From the NCBI GenBank assembly GCA_002336895.1, contig DDFC01000020.1, forward strand, positions 1 through 20,094: a DNA stretch of 20,094 nucleotides. Reading direction: 5' to 3'. Positions 4,655 through 12,715 of the stretch are shown piece by piece (the stretch's first letter is position 1; every line of letters starts with the position of its first letter). Source of the stretch: Verrucomicrobiaceae bacterium UBA1938 (lineage in GTDB: Bacteria; Verrucomicrobiota; Verrucomicrobiia; Verrucomicrobiales; Verrucomicrobiaceae). Under the pieces are notes generated by a model. The model was not told the origin of the DNA. It was given only the letters and a program-made list of their open reading frames with translations, and did no database searches. The translations under genes and the position numbers were made by a program.

Positions 4655-6832
4655 ATGTCTGGTTTCCGGCTCAACACGGAGTACCAGCCCCAGGGCGACC
4701 AGGGGCAGGCGATCGCGAAGCTGACGAAGTCTCTGCGTGCCGGGAACCGGCACCAGACGCTGATGGGCGTGACGGGATCTGGCAAGACCTTCACGATGGC
4801 GAATGTCATCGCGGAGGTGGGCAAGCCGGCGCTGATTTTCTCGCACAACAAGACGCTGGCGGCGCAGCTGTATTCGGAATTTAAGAACTTCTTTCCGCAC
4901 AACGCGGTGGAGTACTTCGTCAGCTACTTCGACTACTACCAGCCGGAGGCCTACATCGCGCGGACGGACACGTACATTGAGAAGGACAGCGCGGTGAACG
5001 ACGAGATCGAGCGCCTGCGGCTTTCCAGCATGGGCGCGCTGATCACCCGGCAGGACACGATCATCGTGGCGAGTGTGTCTTGCATCTACGGCCTGGGCTC
5101 GCCGGAGGACTATGAGGGGATGATGCTGCCGCTGAACGTGGGCATGCAGATGAGCCGGGAGACGCTGCTGACGAAGCTGGTGGACATGCTGTATGAGCGC
5201 AATGACGTGCAGCTGCAGCGCGGGAAATTCCGCGCACGCGGAGATGTGGTGGAGGTGGTGCCCGCCTACCTGGAAGACGAGGCCATACGCATCGAGTTCT
5301 TTGGCGACGAGATCGATCGCATCAGCGCGGTGAGCGTGCTGACGGGCACGGTGACGCTGAAGATGCCGAACTACACCATCTTTCCGGCGAAGCAGTTCGT
5401 GACGCCGGGCGAGAAGCTGCGGAAGGCCATCGTGAAGATCCGCGAGGAGATGGAGGAGCGGGTGGCGTGGTTTGAGAAGGAGGGCAAGCTGCTGGAGGCG
5501 CAGCGGCTCAAGATGCGCACGCAGTATGACATTGAGATGATGCAGGAGATGGGCTTCTGCCAGGGCATCGAAAACTACAGCCGCCACCTGACGGGGCGCG
5601 AGCCGGGGGCGACACCGGGCACGCTGCTGGATTTCTTCAAGGAGCCGCCGCTGCTTTTCATCGACGAAAGCCATGTGACCATTCCGCAGATCGGCGGGAT
5701 GTTTGAAGGCGATAAATCGCGCAAAACGGTGCTGGTGGAGCACGGATTCCGGCTTCCAAGCGCGCTGGACAACCGGCCGCTGCGCTTTGAGGAATTCATG
5801 GGAAAAGTGGGGCAGCTTGTTTACGTGAGCGCCACGCCTGCGCGCTTTGAGATCGAGAACAGCGTGGTGGGGAACAAGGGCTACATCGCCAAGGCGGCGG
5901 AGCCGGTGCCGATGACCCGCATGGTGAAGATCAGCGGCAGCTCGGAGCCGGTGGAGAAATTTGACGTGACCAGCAAGGGCCGTTCGCTGGTGGTGGAGCA
6001 GATCATCCGCCCCACCGGCCTGCTGGACCCAATCATCACCGTGAAGCCGCTGGAGGGGCAGATTGACGAAACCATCGAGCTATGCCGGCAGCGCGTGGAA
6101 CGGCGTGAGCGTGTGCTGGTGACGACGCTGACGAAGCGCACGGCGGAGGATTTGACGGACTATCTGCGCAATCTGAACTTCAAAGTGCGCTACCTGCACA
6201 GCGACATCGACGCGATCGAGCGTGTGGAAATTTTACGAAGCCTGCGCGCCGGAGACTGCGACGTGCTGGTGGGCATCAACCTTCTGCGAGAGGGGCTCGA
6301 TTTGCCGGAGGTGAGCCTCGTGTGCATTTTGGATGCGGACAAAGAAGGCTTCCTGCGCAGCGAGTCGTCGTTGATCCAGACGGCGGGACGTGCCGCACGC
6401 CATGTGAACGGCGAGGTGGTGCTGTTTGCGGATTTGCAGACGAAGAGCATCCAGGCGCTGCTGAGCATCAGCGGGCATCGCAGACGCCTGCAGATCGAGT
6501 ACAACGAAAAGCATGGCATCACGCCGCAAACGGTGCAGCGCGCGGTGCAGGAGAGCCTGCAAATCCTGGGCAAGGCACGCGAGGTGGAGGAGAGCGTGGT
6601 GCGTGAAGGCGGCGGGGATTTTGCGATTACTGAGACGATCCGTGAACTGGAGCAGGAGATGGCCGCCGCGGCGACCAAGCTGGAGTACGAACGCGCGGCG
6701 CTGCTGCGAGATCAGATCCGCGAACTGAAGAAGCGAGCGGGGCTGAATGCGGACGACACGGGGGCGCTGCCAGCGCAGAGGAAGAACGTGGTGTATGCGA
6801 AGCCGAAACGCGGGGGCAAGAAGGGGCGGTAG
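4655..6832 (+). CDS. uvrB: Excinuclease ABC subunit B
   Basis: The damage-verification helicase of nucleotide excision repair. It is loaded by UvrA and then recruits UvrC for dual incision. At 725 aa it is longer than E. coli UvrB (673 aa), partly through a basic tail (KNVVYAKPKRGGKKGR). Visible motifs are Walker A GVTGSGKT (38-45), the beta-hairpin region YFDYYQPEAYI (91-101), Walker B DESH (337-340), YVSATP, REGLDLPEVSLV and QTAGRAARHVNG (motifs V and VI). A C-terminal UVR domain (about 655-695, ETIRELEQEMAAAATKLEYE) contacts UvrC and UvrA. The start MSGFRLNTEYQPQGDQ matches the family N terminus; no Shine-Dalgarno is visible. uvrA and uvrC are absent from the window. Confidence 0.98.
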   Translation: MSGFRLNTEYQPQGDQGQAIAKLTKSLRAGNRHQTLMGVTGSGKTFTMANVIAEVGKPALIFSHNKTLAAQLYSEFKNFFPHNAVEYFVSYFDYYQPEAYIARTDTYIEKDSAVNDEIERLRLSSMGALITRQDTIIVASVSCIYGLGSPEDYEGMMLPLNVGMQMSRETLLTKLVDMLYERNDVQLQRGKFRARGDVVEVVPAYLEDEAIRIEFFGDEIDRISAVSVLTGTVTLKMPNYTIFPAKQFVTPGEKLRKAIVKIREEMEERVAWFEKEGKLLEAQRLKMRTQYDIEMMQEMGFCQGIENYSRHLTGREPGATPGTLLDFFKEPPLLFIDESHVTIPQIGGMFEGDKSRKTVLVEHGFRLPSALDNRPLRFEEFMGKVGQLVYVSATPARFEIENSVVGNKGYIAKAAEPVPMTRMVKISGSSEPVEKFDVTSKGRSLVVEQIIRPTGLLDPIITVKPLEGQIDETIELCRQRVERRERVLVTTLTKRTAEDLTDYLRNLNFKVRYLHSDIDAIERVEILRSLRAGDCDVLVGINLLREGLDLPEVSLVCILDADKEGFLRSESSLIQTAGRAARHVNGEVVLFADLQTKSIQALLSISGHRRRLQIEYNEKHGITPQTVQRAVQESLQILGKAREVEESVVREGGGDFAITETIRELEQEMAAAATKLEYERAALLRDQIRELKKRAGLNADDTGALPAQRKNVVYAKPKRGGKKGR

Positions 6833-6853
6833 GAAGAGGCAGAGAGTTTTTGT

Positions 6854-6882
6854 TTGCAGTGTAACAGTTGTATTGTTACACT
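6854..6882 (+). promoter_or_regulatory. Operator dyad over the likely promoter of the gntR-ABC operon
   Basis: AGTGTAACA (6858-6866) and TGTTACACT (6874-6882) form a perfect 9-bp inverted repeat with a 7-bp spacer. A candidate sigma-70 promoter coincides with it: TTGCAG (6854-6859), 17 bp, TACACT (6877-6882). A GntR-family dimer bound here would block RNA polymerase, suggesting autoregulation by the gene that starts 17 bp downstream. The dyad is AT-richer than its surroundings and stands out clearly. Confidence 0.75.
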
Positions 6883-6898
6883 CAAAACGCCTACGAAT

Positions 6899-7261
6899 AT
6901 GCTGCCGTTTTCGATCCAGCTTCAAGATGGGAGTCCGGTGTCTGACCAGATTCTTGGGGCTGTGCGCAAGGCGCTCCTAACAGGGCAGATGCGGGCCGGC
7001 GATGCGTTTCCGAGTGTGCGGACGCTGAGCCAGGAGCTGAGGATCAGCCCGACGACGGCGCACAAGGTGGTGCTGCAACTGAAGGACGCGGGCTGGCTCA
7101 ATTCGAGGCCGGGCATCGGCATGGTGGTGACGGTGCCTGACCAGCCGGATGTGGCGGAGCGGCTGGCGCAGATCACACCGGAATGCCGGTTGCTGCTGAA
7201 AGAGGCAGCAGAGCTCAATCTCACGCTGGAACAAGTCATCCAACATCTCAAAAGCCTATGA
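6899..7261 (+). CDS. GntR-family transcriptional regulator, YtrA subfamily
   Basis: A 120-residue DNA-binding repressor. Residues from about 10 to 75 form the GntR winged helix (SDQILGAVRKALLTGQMRAG, FPSVRTLSQELRISPTTAHK, LKDAGWLNSRPGIGMVV). The remainder is a short helical dimerisation tail of ~40 residues, as in YtrA, rather than a FadR or UTRA ligand domain. The ATG at 6899 is preferred over an upstream TTG at 6854, because the extra 15 codons would run through the operator dyad. Its stop overlaps the ATG of the ABC ATPase gene (ATGA), so the two are translationally coupled. YtrA-type regulators commonly repress the ABC transporter genes beside them and are often relieved by cell-envelope stress. 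The inducer here is unknown. Confidence 0.92.
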   Translation: MLPFSIQLQDGSPVSDQILGAVRKALLTGQMRAGDAFPSVRTLSQELRISPTTAHKVVLQLKDAGWLNSRPGIGMVVTVPDQPDVAERLAQITPECRLLLKEAAELNLTLEQVIQHLKSL

Positions 7262-8160
7262 TCACGATCCACGATCTGCATAAACGCTTCCGCAAGACGG
7301 AGGCTGTGGCCGGTTTGAGCCTGGAGGTGCCAGAGGGGCAGGTGACGGCTTTCCTGGGGCCGAACGGCGCGGGGAAGAGTACGACGATCAAATGCCTGCT
7401 CAATCTGCACAGGCCTGACAGCGGGACGATCACGGTGCTGGGCGGGGATTCGCGGAAGCTTGGGCCTGCGCAGTTCACGCAGATTGGGTATGTGTCTGAA
7501 AACATGGAGCTGCCGCTGTGGATGACGGTGAAGCAGTTTCTGGACTACTGTCGTCCGCTCTACCCGAACTGGGATGCGGCGTTTGAGAAGCAGCTCATGG
7601 GGCAGTTTGACCTGCCGCCGGGGACGAAGCTGAAGGATCTCTCGCGCGGCATGCGGATGAAGGCAGCGCTGCTGAGCAGCCTGGCGTACCGGCCGAAGCT
7701 GGTGGTGATGGACGAGCCTTTCAGCGGGCTGGATCCGCTGGTGAGGGATGAGTTTATCCGGGGGCTGCTGGAGCTGACGGGGCAGGAAGGATGGACGGTG
7801 TTTGTGTCGTCGCACGACATCGAGGAAGTGCAGCGGCTGGCGGACCGGGTGGCGATCATCAACCGGGGGAAGCTGGCTCTGGATGAGACGAGCGACAGCC
7901 TGCAGGCGCGGTTTCGTGCGGTGGAGGTGGTGCTACCAGATGATGGTAGAGCGCCGGTGAGCCTGCCGAATGACTGGCTGCATGCGGAGCAGGCGGGGCG
8001 GACGCTGCGGTTTACGGCGAGCCGGTTTGGGAATGAGGAGGCGCTGGCGGCAGCGCTGCGGGAGGCGATGCCGGGGGCGGCACATCATGAGGTGCGGGCG
8101 ATGAGCCTGCGGGAGATCTTTGTGGCGCTGGCGAGGGCTTACCGACTGGAGGGGAAATGA
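7258..8160 (+). CDS. ABC transporter ATP-binding protein
   Basis: A 300-residue nucleotide-binding subunit that powers the two permeases downstream. Motifs: Walker A GPNGAGKS (34-41), signature LSRGM (128-132) in place of LSGGQ, Walker B LVVMDEP (148-154), D-loop GLDP and switch His in SSHDIEE (about 186). The Q-loop reads GYVSENMELPLWMTV, with Glu in place of Gln, and together with the YCRPLYPNWD segment this suggests the YtrB-like ATPase group that travels with YtrA regulators. The last ~80 residues are an accessory domain that may contact the permeases. The frame is open upstream to 7183, but the ATG at 7258 overlapping the gntR stop is the sensible start. A good GGAGGGG Shine-Dalgarno for the next gene lies at its 3' end. 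Confidence 0.95.
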   Translation: MITIHDLHKRFRKTEAVAGLSLEVPEGQVTAFLGPNGAGKSTTIKCLLNLHRPDSGTITVLGGDSRKLGPAQFTQIGYVSENMELPLWMTVKQFLDYCRPLYPNWDAAFEKQLMGQFDLPPGTKLKDLSRGMRMKAALLSSLAYRPKLVVMDEPFSGLDPLVRDEFIRGLLELTGQEGWTVFVSSHDIEEVQRLADRVAIINRGKLALDETSDSLQARFRAVEVVLPDDGRAPVSLPNDWLHAEQAGRTLRFTASRFGNEEALAAALREAMPGAAHHEVRAMSLREIFVALARAYRLEGK

Positions 8161-8163
8161 AGC

Positions 8164-10794
8164 ATGAACCTGACACTACATCATTTTCTCAAAGAGTTTC
8201 GATACCTGCGGCTGCGGTGGTGTGTGCTGCTGGCGGTGGTGCTGCTGGATCTGGGGGTGCAGATGGAGTGGGTGCTGCCGATGAGGGCGGCGGAGCTTGG
8301 CAGTGTTGCTGGAGTGACGGTGTCGTATGACACGCTGATGCGACTGGTGCTGTGGATGGTGGCGTGGTGGTTCATGCTGAGCGTGCCGCCCGAGGAGAGC
8401 GGTAACGACGGACGCGGCTATGCGCAGACGAGGCCGCTTTCGCGTGTGAGCTACTGGGCAGGACGGCTGATGGTGTGGGTGCTGCTGGTGGTAACACCGC
8501 TGATGCTGGAGAGCGCGGTGTACCTGTGGCTGAACGGGCGGCCGTGGGATGAGGTGGCGCTGGGAATGGCGGAGCGGGCATGGGCGGCGGGATCGATGAC
8601 GCTGTGGCTGCTGCCGCTGCCGCTTTTGCTGCGAGGATGGGAACGATATGCGGCGATTGTGCTGGTGGTATTGCTGAAGGAGTCCTGGCTGACCTCTGTG
8701 TTGTACGTGGTCTTCAAGGAGCTGCACTGGGTGTATGATTCGCCGCAGATGGCGATGGAGTGCGGGCGTGTGGTGAAGGCGACATGGCTGGTGGGCCTGC
8801 TGGTGCCGGTGGTGGTGATGTGGCACCAACGCAGGCCGTTTGGAATGCTGGCGCGCCTGGGGGTGGTGGTGCTTCTGGTGGCGCTGCAGCATGGGATGGA
8901 GGCGTCGGCGTTGTTCCGGAATGCGTACGAGAAGCCGAGCGATCCTGAACTGATCCGCAGGCTGACGGCGGGGCGGGAAGTGGCGATCGCCGAGCGGGAC
9001 CGGCGTTTTGAACAGGAGAACTTTAATGGGAGGAAATACATTCTCTTCCGCGCGCATGCGCTGCTGGGTGGGATGCCAGATGAGTATGTGCCGTTTTGGC
9101 GGGCGACGTCCGAAGCGATGATGCAGAAGGGAAAGGCGATGCCCGCACCGCCGAAGGGGGAGGGCCCGCGCCTGCCGTTTCAAGGTCTGGCGTACCTGGG
9201 CATGCACTACCCCATGGCAGCGGCGCTGCCGGGTGAGAAGCCGGACGGGCTGCTCTCCGTGGACGCGCAGCAGACTGCGCAGAACATGCAGATCAGCCTG
9301 CCGCAGCCGGAGAAACTGGAGGAGCCGGTGAGCGTGCATCTGGGCCTCACGGCCGAATGGATGCGTGTGCAAAGGCTGGGGGAGGTGCCCCTGAAAGCCG
9401 GAGCCCGCTTTCAAGCACCGGGGTTTGAGATCGAACTGCTGCAGGTGAGGCCGAATGAGGACGGACGCGGAGACAAGGCATACTCCTGTGTGACCGTGGT
9501 GTACCGAATGTCGGCGCGGTGTTTCGAATGGCGGAATGACCTGATGCCGCTGTTTCCACATCCGTGCATTCTGTCGCCGAAGAACCGATACCTGTGGCAG
9601 TTTATGGTGAGTTCCGGTTCTGAGCAGGTGCGTGGTACGAGCCTGGGCTGGTGCCATATGATCCAGCAGCAGACGTTTCACTCGGTCATGACGTGTGGCA
9701 GCGGAGTGACGCCGAAGAACCTGGGAGAGCAGCGGCTGGTGTGGCTGAAGCCGGAGTATCTGGGGAGCTCGCAGCATGAAATGGAGATGAAGGATCTCAA
9801 AATTGGCGGTTATCTGCTGAAGAGGGATGGCTGGCCGTGGAGCACGCCTGCCACGGAGGCAGGGAATCCGCGGGAGGCTTTTTTGAGGCAGGTGCGCAGC
9901 CTGCCGCGGCCGGCGGAGGGTGCGGGGCGTGCAGAAATCGCGCAATATGTGGCGGAGGTGTATGCGGCGTCGGCTGTGTATATCGAACGCGTTTATCTCG
10001 GCAAGGAGGGGGAATTGAAATGGCCGGGGAATGACCGGGAGGTGTGCCTGCTGCTGGCTCCGTATTTTGTGGAGCATGCGGACGTGTTCCGGGCGGCGCT
10101 GGTGCATGACAACGCCTCTCTCACCCAGGGGGTGATGCATGAGGCAGTGCTGCAGGCGGGCATTCCGGGGATCACGCGATCTGAGAAAACAGGGTGGGCA
10201 AGGTATGAGCGTGAGGTGCCGGTGGCGGGCAAGCCGGGGCAGGTACGAAAGCGAGTGATGGAAATGCTGGGGCTGGCACCCTGGCGGCCTGACGACCTGG
10301 ATGTGTATGTGAACGCGATCCGGCGGCATTCGGATGAACCGCTGTGGCCGCTGATGGATGGCAAGCCGCCCAGCACGGATGAGGTGCTGGCCGATTATGC
10401 CAAGTCGTTTGATCGAGGCTACCTGGGCTGGCTGATGAGGCGACCTGATGTGAAGTATCGGGAGGAAGCGGAGCGGCTGACACGGAAGGCGTATGCGGAA
10501 CTGCCGAGGGTGGTGCATCTGGAGCGCGGCTTTGAGAAGCCGCTGCAAGCCGCAGTGGCGCTGGGCATGCCGGAGGCGCTGGACTGGATGCTGCGCGACG
10601 TGGCAATGAGGGAGGATGAGCTGGCACGCGGTGCCATGATGCAGTACCACGCGATGTTTGCGCCGCAGGACCAAGGGCAACCAGATACGAAGACGCTGCT
10701 AAAATTTGTGCAGGATGCCCGACGCTACAGCGCGAAGGACTACCGGTATGACGCGGAAAAAATGATCTGGGAACTGAGGCCTGAACGACCATGA
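8164..10794 (+). CDS. ABC permease with large exported C-terminal domain (876 aa)
   Basis: I do not recognise a named family. Residues 1-251 hold about seven hydrophobic helices (roughly 19-38, 57-74, 101-122, 144-157, 162-184, 204-220, 231-250). Positive loops alternate as expected for a cytoplasmic N terminus: TRPLSRVSYWAGR (89-101), RGWER, and HQRR followed by MLAR. An odd helix count would put residues ~252-876 outside the cytoplasm, a 620-residue domain with no further membrane segment. The TRPLSR..YWAGR loop is shared with the next protein (VRPLGRGAVWLAK) and resembles ABC-2-type permeases, where it probably meets the ATPase. The start is well supported by GGAGGGG nine bases upstream, three bases after the ATPase stop. 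The 3' end overlaps the next gene by ATGA. Confidence 0.85.
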   Translation: MNLTLHHFLKEFRYLRLRWCVLLAVVLLDLGVQMEWVLPMRAAELGSVAGVTVSYDTLMRLVLWMVAWWFMLSVPPEESGNDGRGYAQTRPLSRVSYWAGRLMVWVLLVVTPLMLESAVYLWLNGRPWDEVALGMAERAWAAGSMTLWLLPLPLLLRGWERYAAIVLVVLLKESWLTSVLYVVFKELHWVYDSPQMAMECGRVVKATWLVGLLVPVVVMWHQRRPFGMLARLGVVVLLVALQHGMEASALFRNAYEKPSDPELIRRLTAGREVAIAERDRRFEQENFNGRKYILFRAHALLGGMPDEYVPFWRATSEAMMQKGKAMPAPPKGEGPRLPFQGLAYLGMHYPMAAALPGEKPDGLLSVDAQQTAQNMQISLPQPEKLEEPVSVHLGLTAEWMRVQRLGEVPLKAGARFQAPGFEIELLQVRPNEDGRGDKAYSCVTVVYRMSARCFEWRNDLMPLFPHPCILSPKNRYLWQFMVSSGSEQVRGTSLGWCHMIQQQTFHSVMTCGSGVTPKNLGEQRLVWLKPEYLGSSQHEMEMKDLKIGGYLLKRDGWPWSTPATEAGNPREAFLRQVRSLPRPAEGAGRAEIAQYVAEVYAASAVYIERVYLGKEGELKWPGNDREVCLLLAPYFVEHADVFRAALVHDNASLTQGVMHEAVLQAGIPGITRSEKTGWARYEREVPVAGKPGQVRKRVMEMLGLAPWRPDDLDVYVNAIRRHSDEPLWPLMDGKPPSTDEVLADYAKSFDRGYLGWLMRRPDVKYREEAERLTRKAYAELPRVVHLERGFEKPLQAAVALGMPEALDWMLRDVAMREDELARGAMMQYHAMFAPQDQGQPDTKTLLKFVQDARRYSAKDYRYDAEKMIWELRPERP

Positions 10795-12404
10795 AAACGA
10801 TGTGCCCAACTTCCTTTGCTTTCCGTGTGCGGCACCAACTGGTGCAAGAGTGGTGCGCGCAGTGGTTTCTGGTGCTGCTGTGGCTGGCGGCGGTGGCGAC
10901 GGACTGCTGGCAGTCGATGCAGGATGAGCGCCCGGCAATTGCCATGCCTGGATTTCTGCCGGGGCTGCTGGCGATGATCATCATCGTACGCTCGGTGCGT
11001 GCGGATGCGCCGGGGAATGCGGAGGTGGCCACGCATGTGCGGCCGCTGGGGCGTGGAGCGGTGTGGCTGGCGAAGGTGCTGTTTTTCAAGATGGCGCTGC
11101 TGCTGCCATGGCTGGCCTGCGCGTGGCCGGAATGCCGTGGCTATGGGTTTGGGCCGGTGGAGTGGATGGCGGAGATCGCAGGACGTGCGCTGCCGGCGGT
11201 CATGCTGGGAGCAGGCACGGCGCTGGGTGCGAGCTGGAGCGGTGTGGCGTGGAAAAACGGGGCGTTGATCGGCGGCGTTATCGCCGGATTGGGGCTGATG
11301 TGGTGGAAGTTTGGAACGAAGATGCCCGAGGATGCGGAGCGCTGCATGCTGGTGGTGGCGGGGCTTGTCCTGGGAGTGACGCTGCTAATGGCCTGGTGGC
11401 AGAGTACGATGAGGCGCCGAGCGTGGATGACACTGACCGTGGGAGGCCTGACGGCGCTGCTGGTGGTGAAGCTGGGGCACTGGAACTGGCGTGCGCAACC
11501 TGAGCGAATGTATGCCGATGCGAAACTGGCGCTGCATTTTGGCGAACGGCCCGAGGGTGCGGTGCAGGAGCTGTGGGAAGGGATCTATGTGACGGGACTG
11601 CCTGCGGACCAGGTGGCGTCTGTGGTGGCGTTTGCACCTGTGGGTGAGGCGTGGCCGCCGAAGAAGGCGTTTTCAGATTACAGGATGCTGCTGGGCGAGA
11701 GCGGCCATTGGAATCAGCGCCGGCCGTGGAAGATGAGGATGGGGCACACGCGCGCCCTGATGCCGCATTATCCTGCGGGATCGCTCTGGCATAAGGATGA
11801 AGAAAATGGAGACAGGGAGCCGATGAAGACGCTGCAGAAGGTTGTGTTGGTGTACGGCGACTTGTCCAGGCCATGGAGACTGAGGCTGGCGGTGCAGCGA
11901 ATGAAGCGGGTGGTGACGATGCCGCTGGGTGAGGCGATTGAAGGGGAGAAACGCATCGTGCTGGATGCGGGGCGCAGGCTGGATTTCGGAATCAGTGTGC
12001 TGAATGACTACAGCGAGATGAAGTTCTGGGCGATGCTGCGCCGCCGGTTTCCGCTGCTGGCACCGGCAGGTGAGCAGGAACGGCTGCGAGTGGCAGGCGA
12101 TCTCACGGAAGAGGCCTTTCTGGTACTGCTGCACTCTCCCGGCATTCGCGAGGTCTCTACGGCGGGTGAATGGGACAAAGGGGACGAAAACTACTGGTCA
12201 GGCGACGAGCTGCTGCACCGACTCAACAACCGGCCCGCGGCATTCGAGTTTGGGCATCCGCGTGCGCAGATGGAGATCGCCGGTTTGACATTTGACGACT
12301 GGGTGGATGACACGACGCTGGATGTGTGGTGGCCGGAGGAGAGAGGGGTGGTGGATCTGGAGGTGAGCGCGGAGGAGCTGCGGCGGGCTTTGGAGGTGAG
12401 GTGA
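10791..12404 (+). CDS. Second ABC permease with exported C-terminal domain (537 aa)
   Basis: It appears to be a shorter paralogue of the preceding permease. About seven hydrophobic segments (roughly 24-40, 52-68, 94-111, 132-148, 157-172, 185-203, 212-227) are followed by a ~305-residue domain without membrane helices. The second cytoplasmic loop carries THVRPLGRGAVWLAK (81-95), aligning with TRPLSRVSYWAGR in its neighbour. The positive-inside pattern again places the N terminus inside and the C-terminal domain outside. The two proteins probably form a heterodimeric membrane part for the single ATPase. The start codon overlaps the previous stop (ATGA). The gene ends just before a structured repeat, with no obvious T-tract terminator. 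The substrate is unknown. Confidence 0.82.
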   Translation: MKTMCPTSFAFRVRHQLVQEWCAQWFLVLLWLAAVATDCWQSMQDERPAIAMPGFLPGLLAMIIIVRSVRADAPGNAEVATHVRPLGRGAVWLAKVLFFKMALLLPWLACAWPECRGYGFGPVEWMAEIAGRALPAVMLGAGTALGASWSGVAWKNGALIGGVIAGLGLMWWKFGTKMPEDAERCMLVVAGLVLGVTLLMAWWQSTMRRRAWMTLTVGGLTALLVVKLGHWNWRAQPERMYADAKLALHFGERPEGAVQELWEGIYVTGLPADQVASVVAFAPVGEAWPPKKAFSDYRMLLGESGHWNQRRPWKMRMGHTRALMPHYPAGSLWHKDEENGDREPMKTLQKVVLVYGDLSRPWRLRLAVQRMKRVVTMPLGEAIEGEKRIVLDAGRRLDFGISVLNDYSEMKFWAMLRRRFPLLAPAGEQERLRVAGDLTEEAFLVLLHSPGIREVSTAGEWDKGDENYWSGDELLHRLNNRPAAFEFGHPRAQMEIAGLTFDDWVDDTTLDVWWPEERGVVDLEVSAEELRRALEVR

Positions 12405-12428
12405 GGGACGAAGGCGATGTGGCAGGAG

Positions 12429-12635
12429 GCGTGTGGCGGGGCGTGTTGGGGACGCTGCTGGTGGGCGTGGGGTGTGGCGGTGCGGTGGGTTTGCTTTCCG
12501 GATTTGATGGCGGGTACCAGGGTAGCCTCGCTTAGGCTTCCTCCTTCGCTCTGCGAGCTTCGGAGGACAGGCGGCAACCCTTCGCTGTGTTACGCAGCCC
12601 CTTTGGGGCTGGTGGTTGGCGGAGCGCGGTGTGGA
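12429..12635 (+). repeat. Structured intergenic element, copy 1
   Basis: One of three same-strand copies (others at 15712-15910 and 18963-19112). The 5' half shares GACGCTGCTGGTGG..G and GGTGGGTTTGCTT.CC with the others. The 3' half has ACCAGGGT..CCTCGCTTAGGCT and the perfect hairpin CAGCCCC-TTT-GGGGCTG (12595-12611). In this copy a 24-bp palindrome (12543-12566) is nested between the two structural parts. The rest of the spacer 12405-12715 holds no gene. Confidence 0.7.
12543..12566. repeat. 24-bp palindromic element, copy nested in the structured repeat
   Basis: Outer arms CCTTC/GGAGG and inner arms GCT/AGC enclose a CTGCG loop. The inner closing pair is T-A here, A-T at 563-586 and G-C at 3071-3094. 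Confidence 0.75.
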
Positions 12636-12715
12636 GGTGGAGTGATGGAGTGGTGGGTGGAGTGAAGATGCTTTTGGAGTGAGGAATGGGGGTTTGGCGT
12701 CGTTTGAGAGGGACT

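Noticed and set aside
3521..5743. 740-codon open frame on the - strand across the desaturase and uvrB genes
   Set aside because: It lies antisense to two strongly supported genes. Its translation is Arg/His/Leu-rich with no domain, a normal by-product of high GC.
6854..6898. Upstream TTG start for the GntR regulator
   Set aside because: It would translate the operator dyad and precede the conserved N terminus; the ATG at 6899 fits the family better.
7183..7257. Upstream start of the first ABC ATPase
   Set aside because: It would overlap gntR by more than 70 bp; the ATG at 7258 begins exactly at the conserved N-terminal strand.
8176..10680. 834-codon open frame on the - strand opposite the first permease
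   Set aside because: It is an antisense shadow with His/Arg/Gln/Pro-rich composition, no motif, and a supported gene on the other strand.
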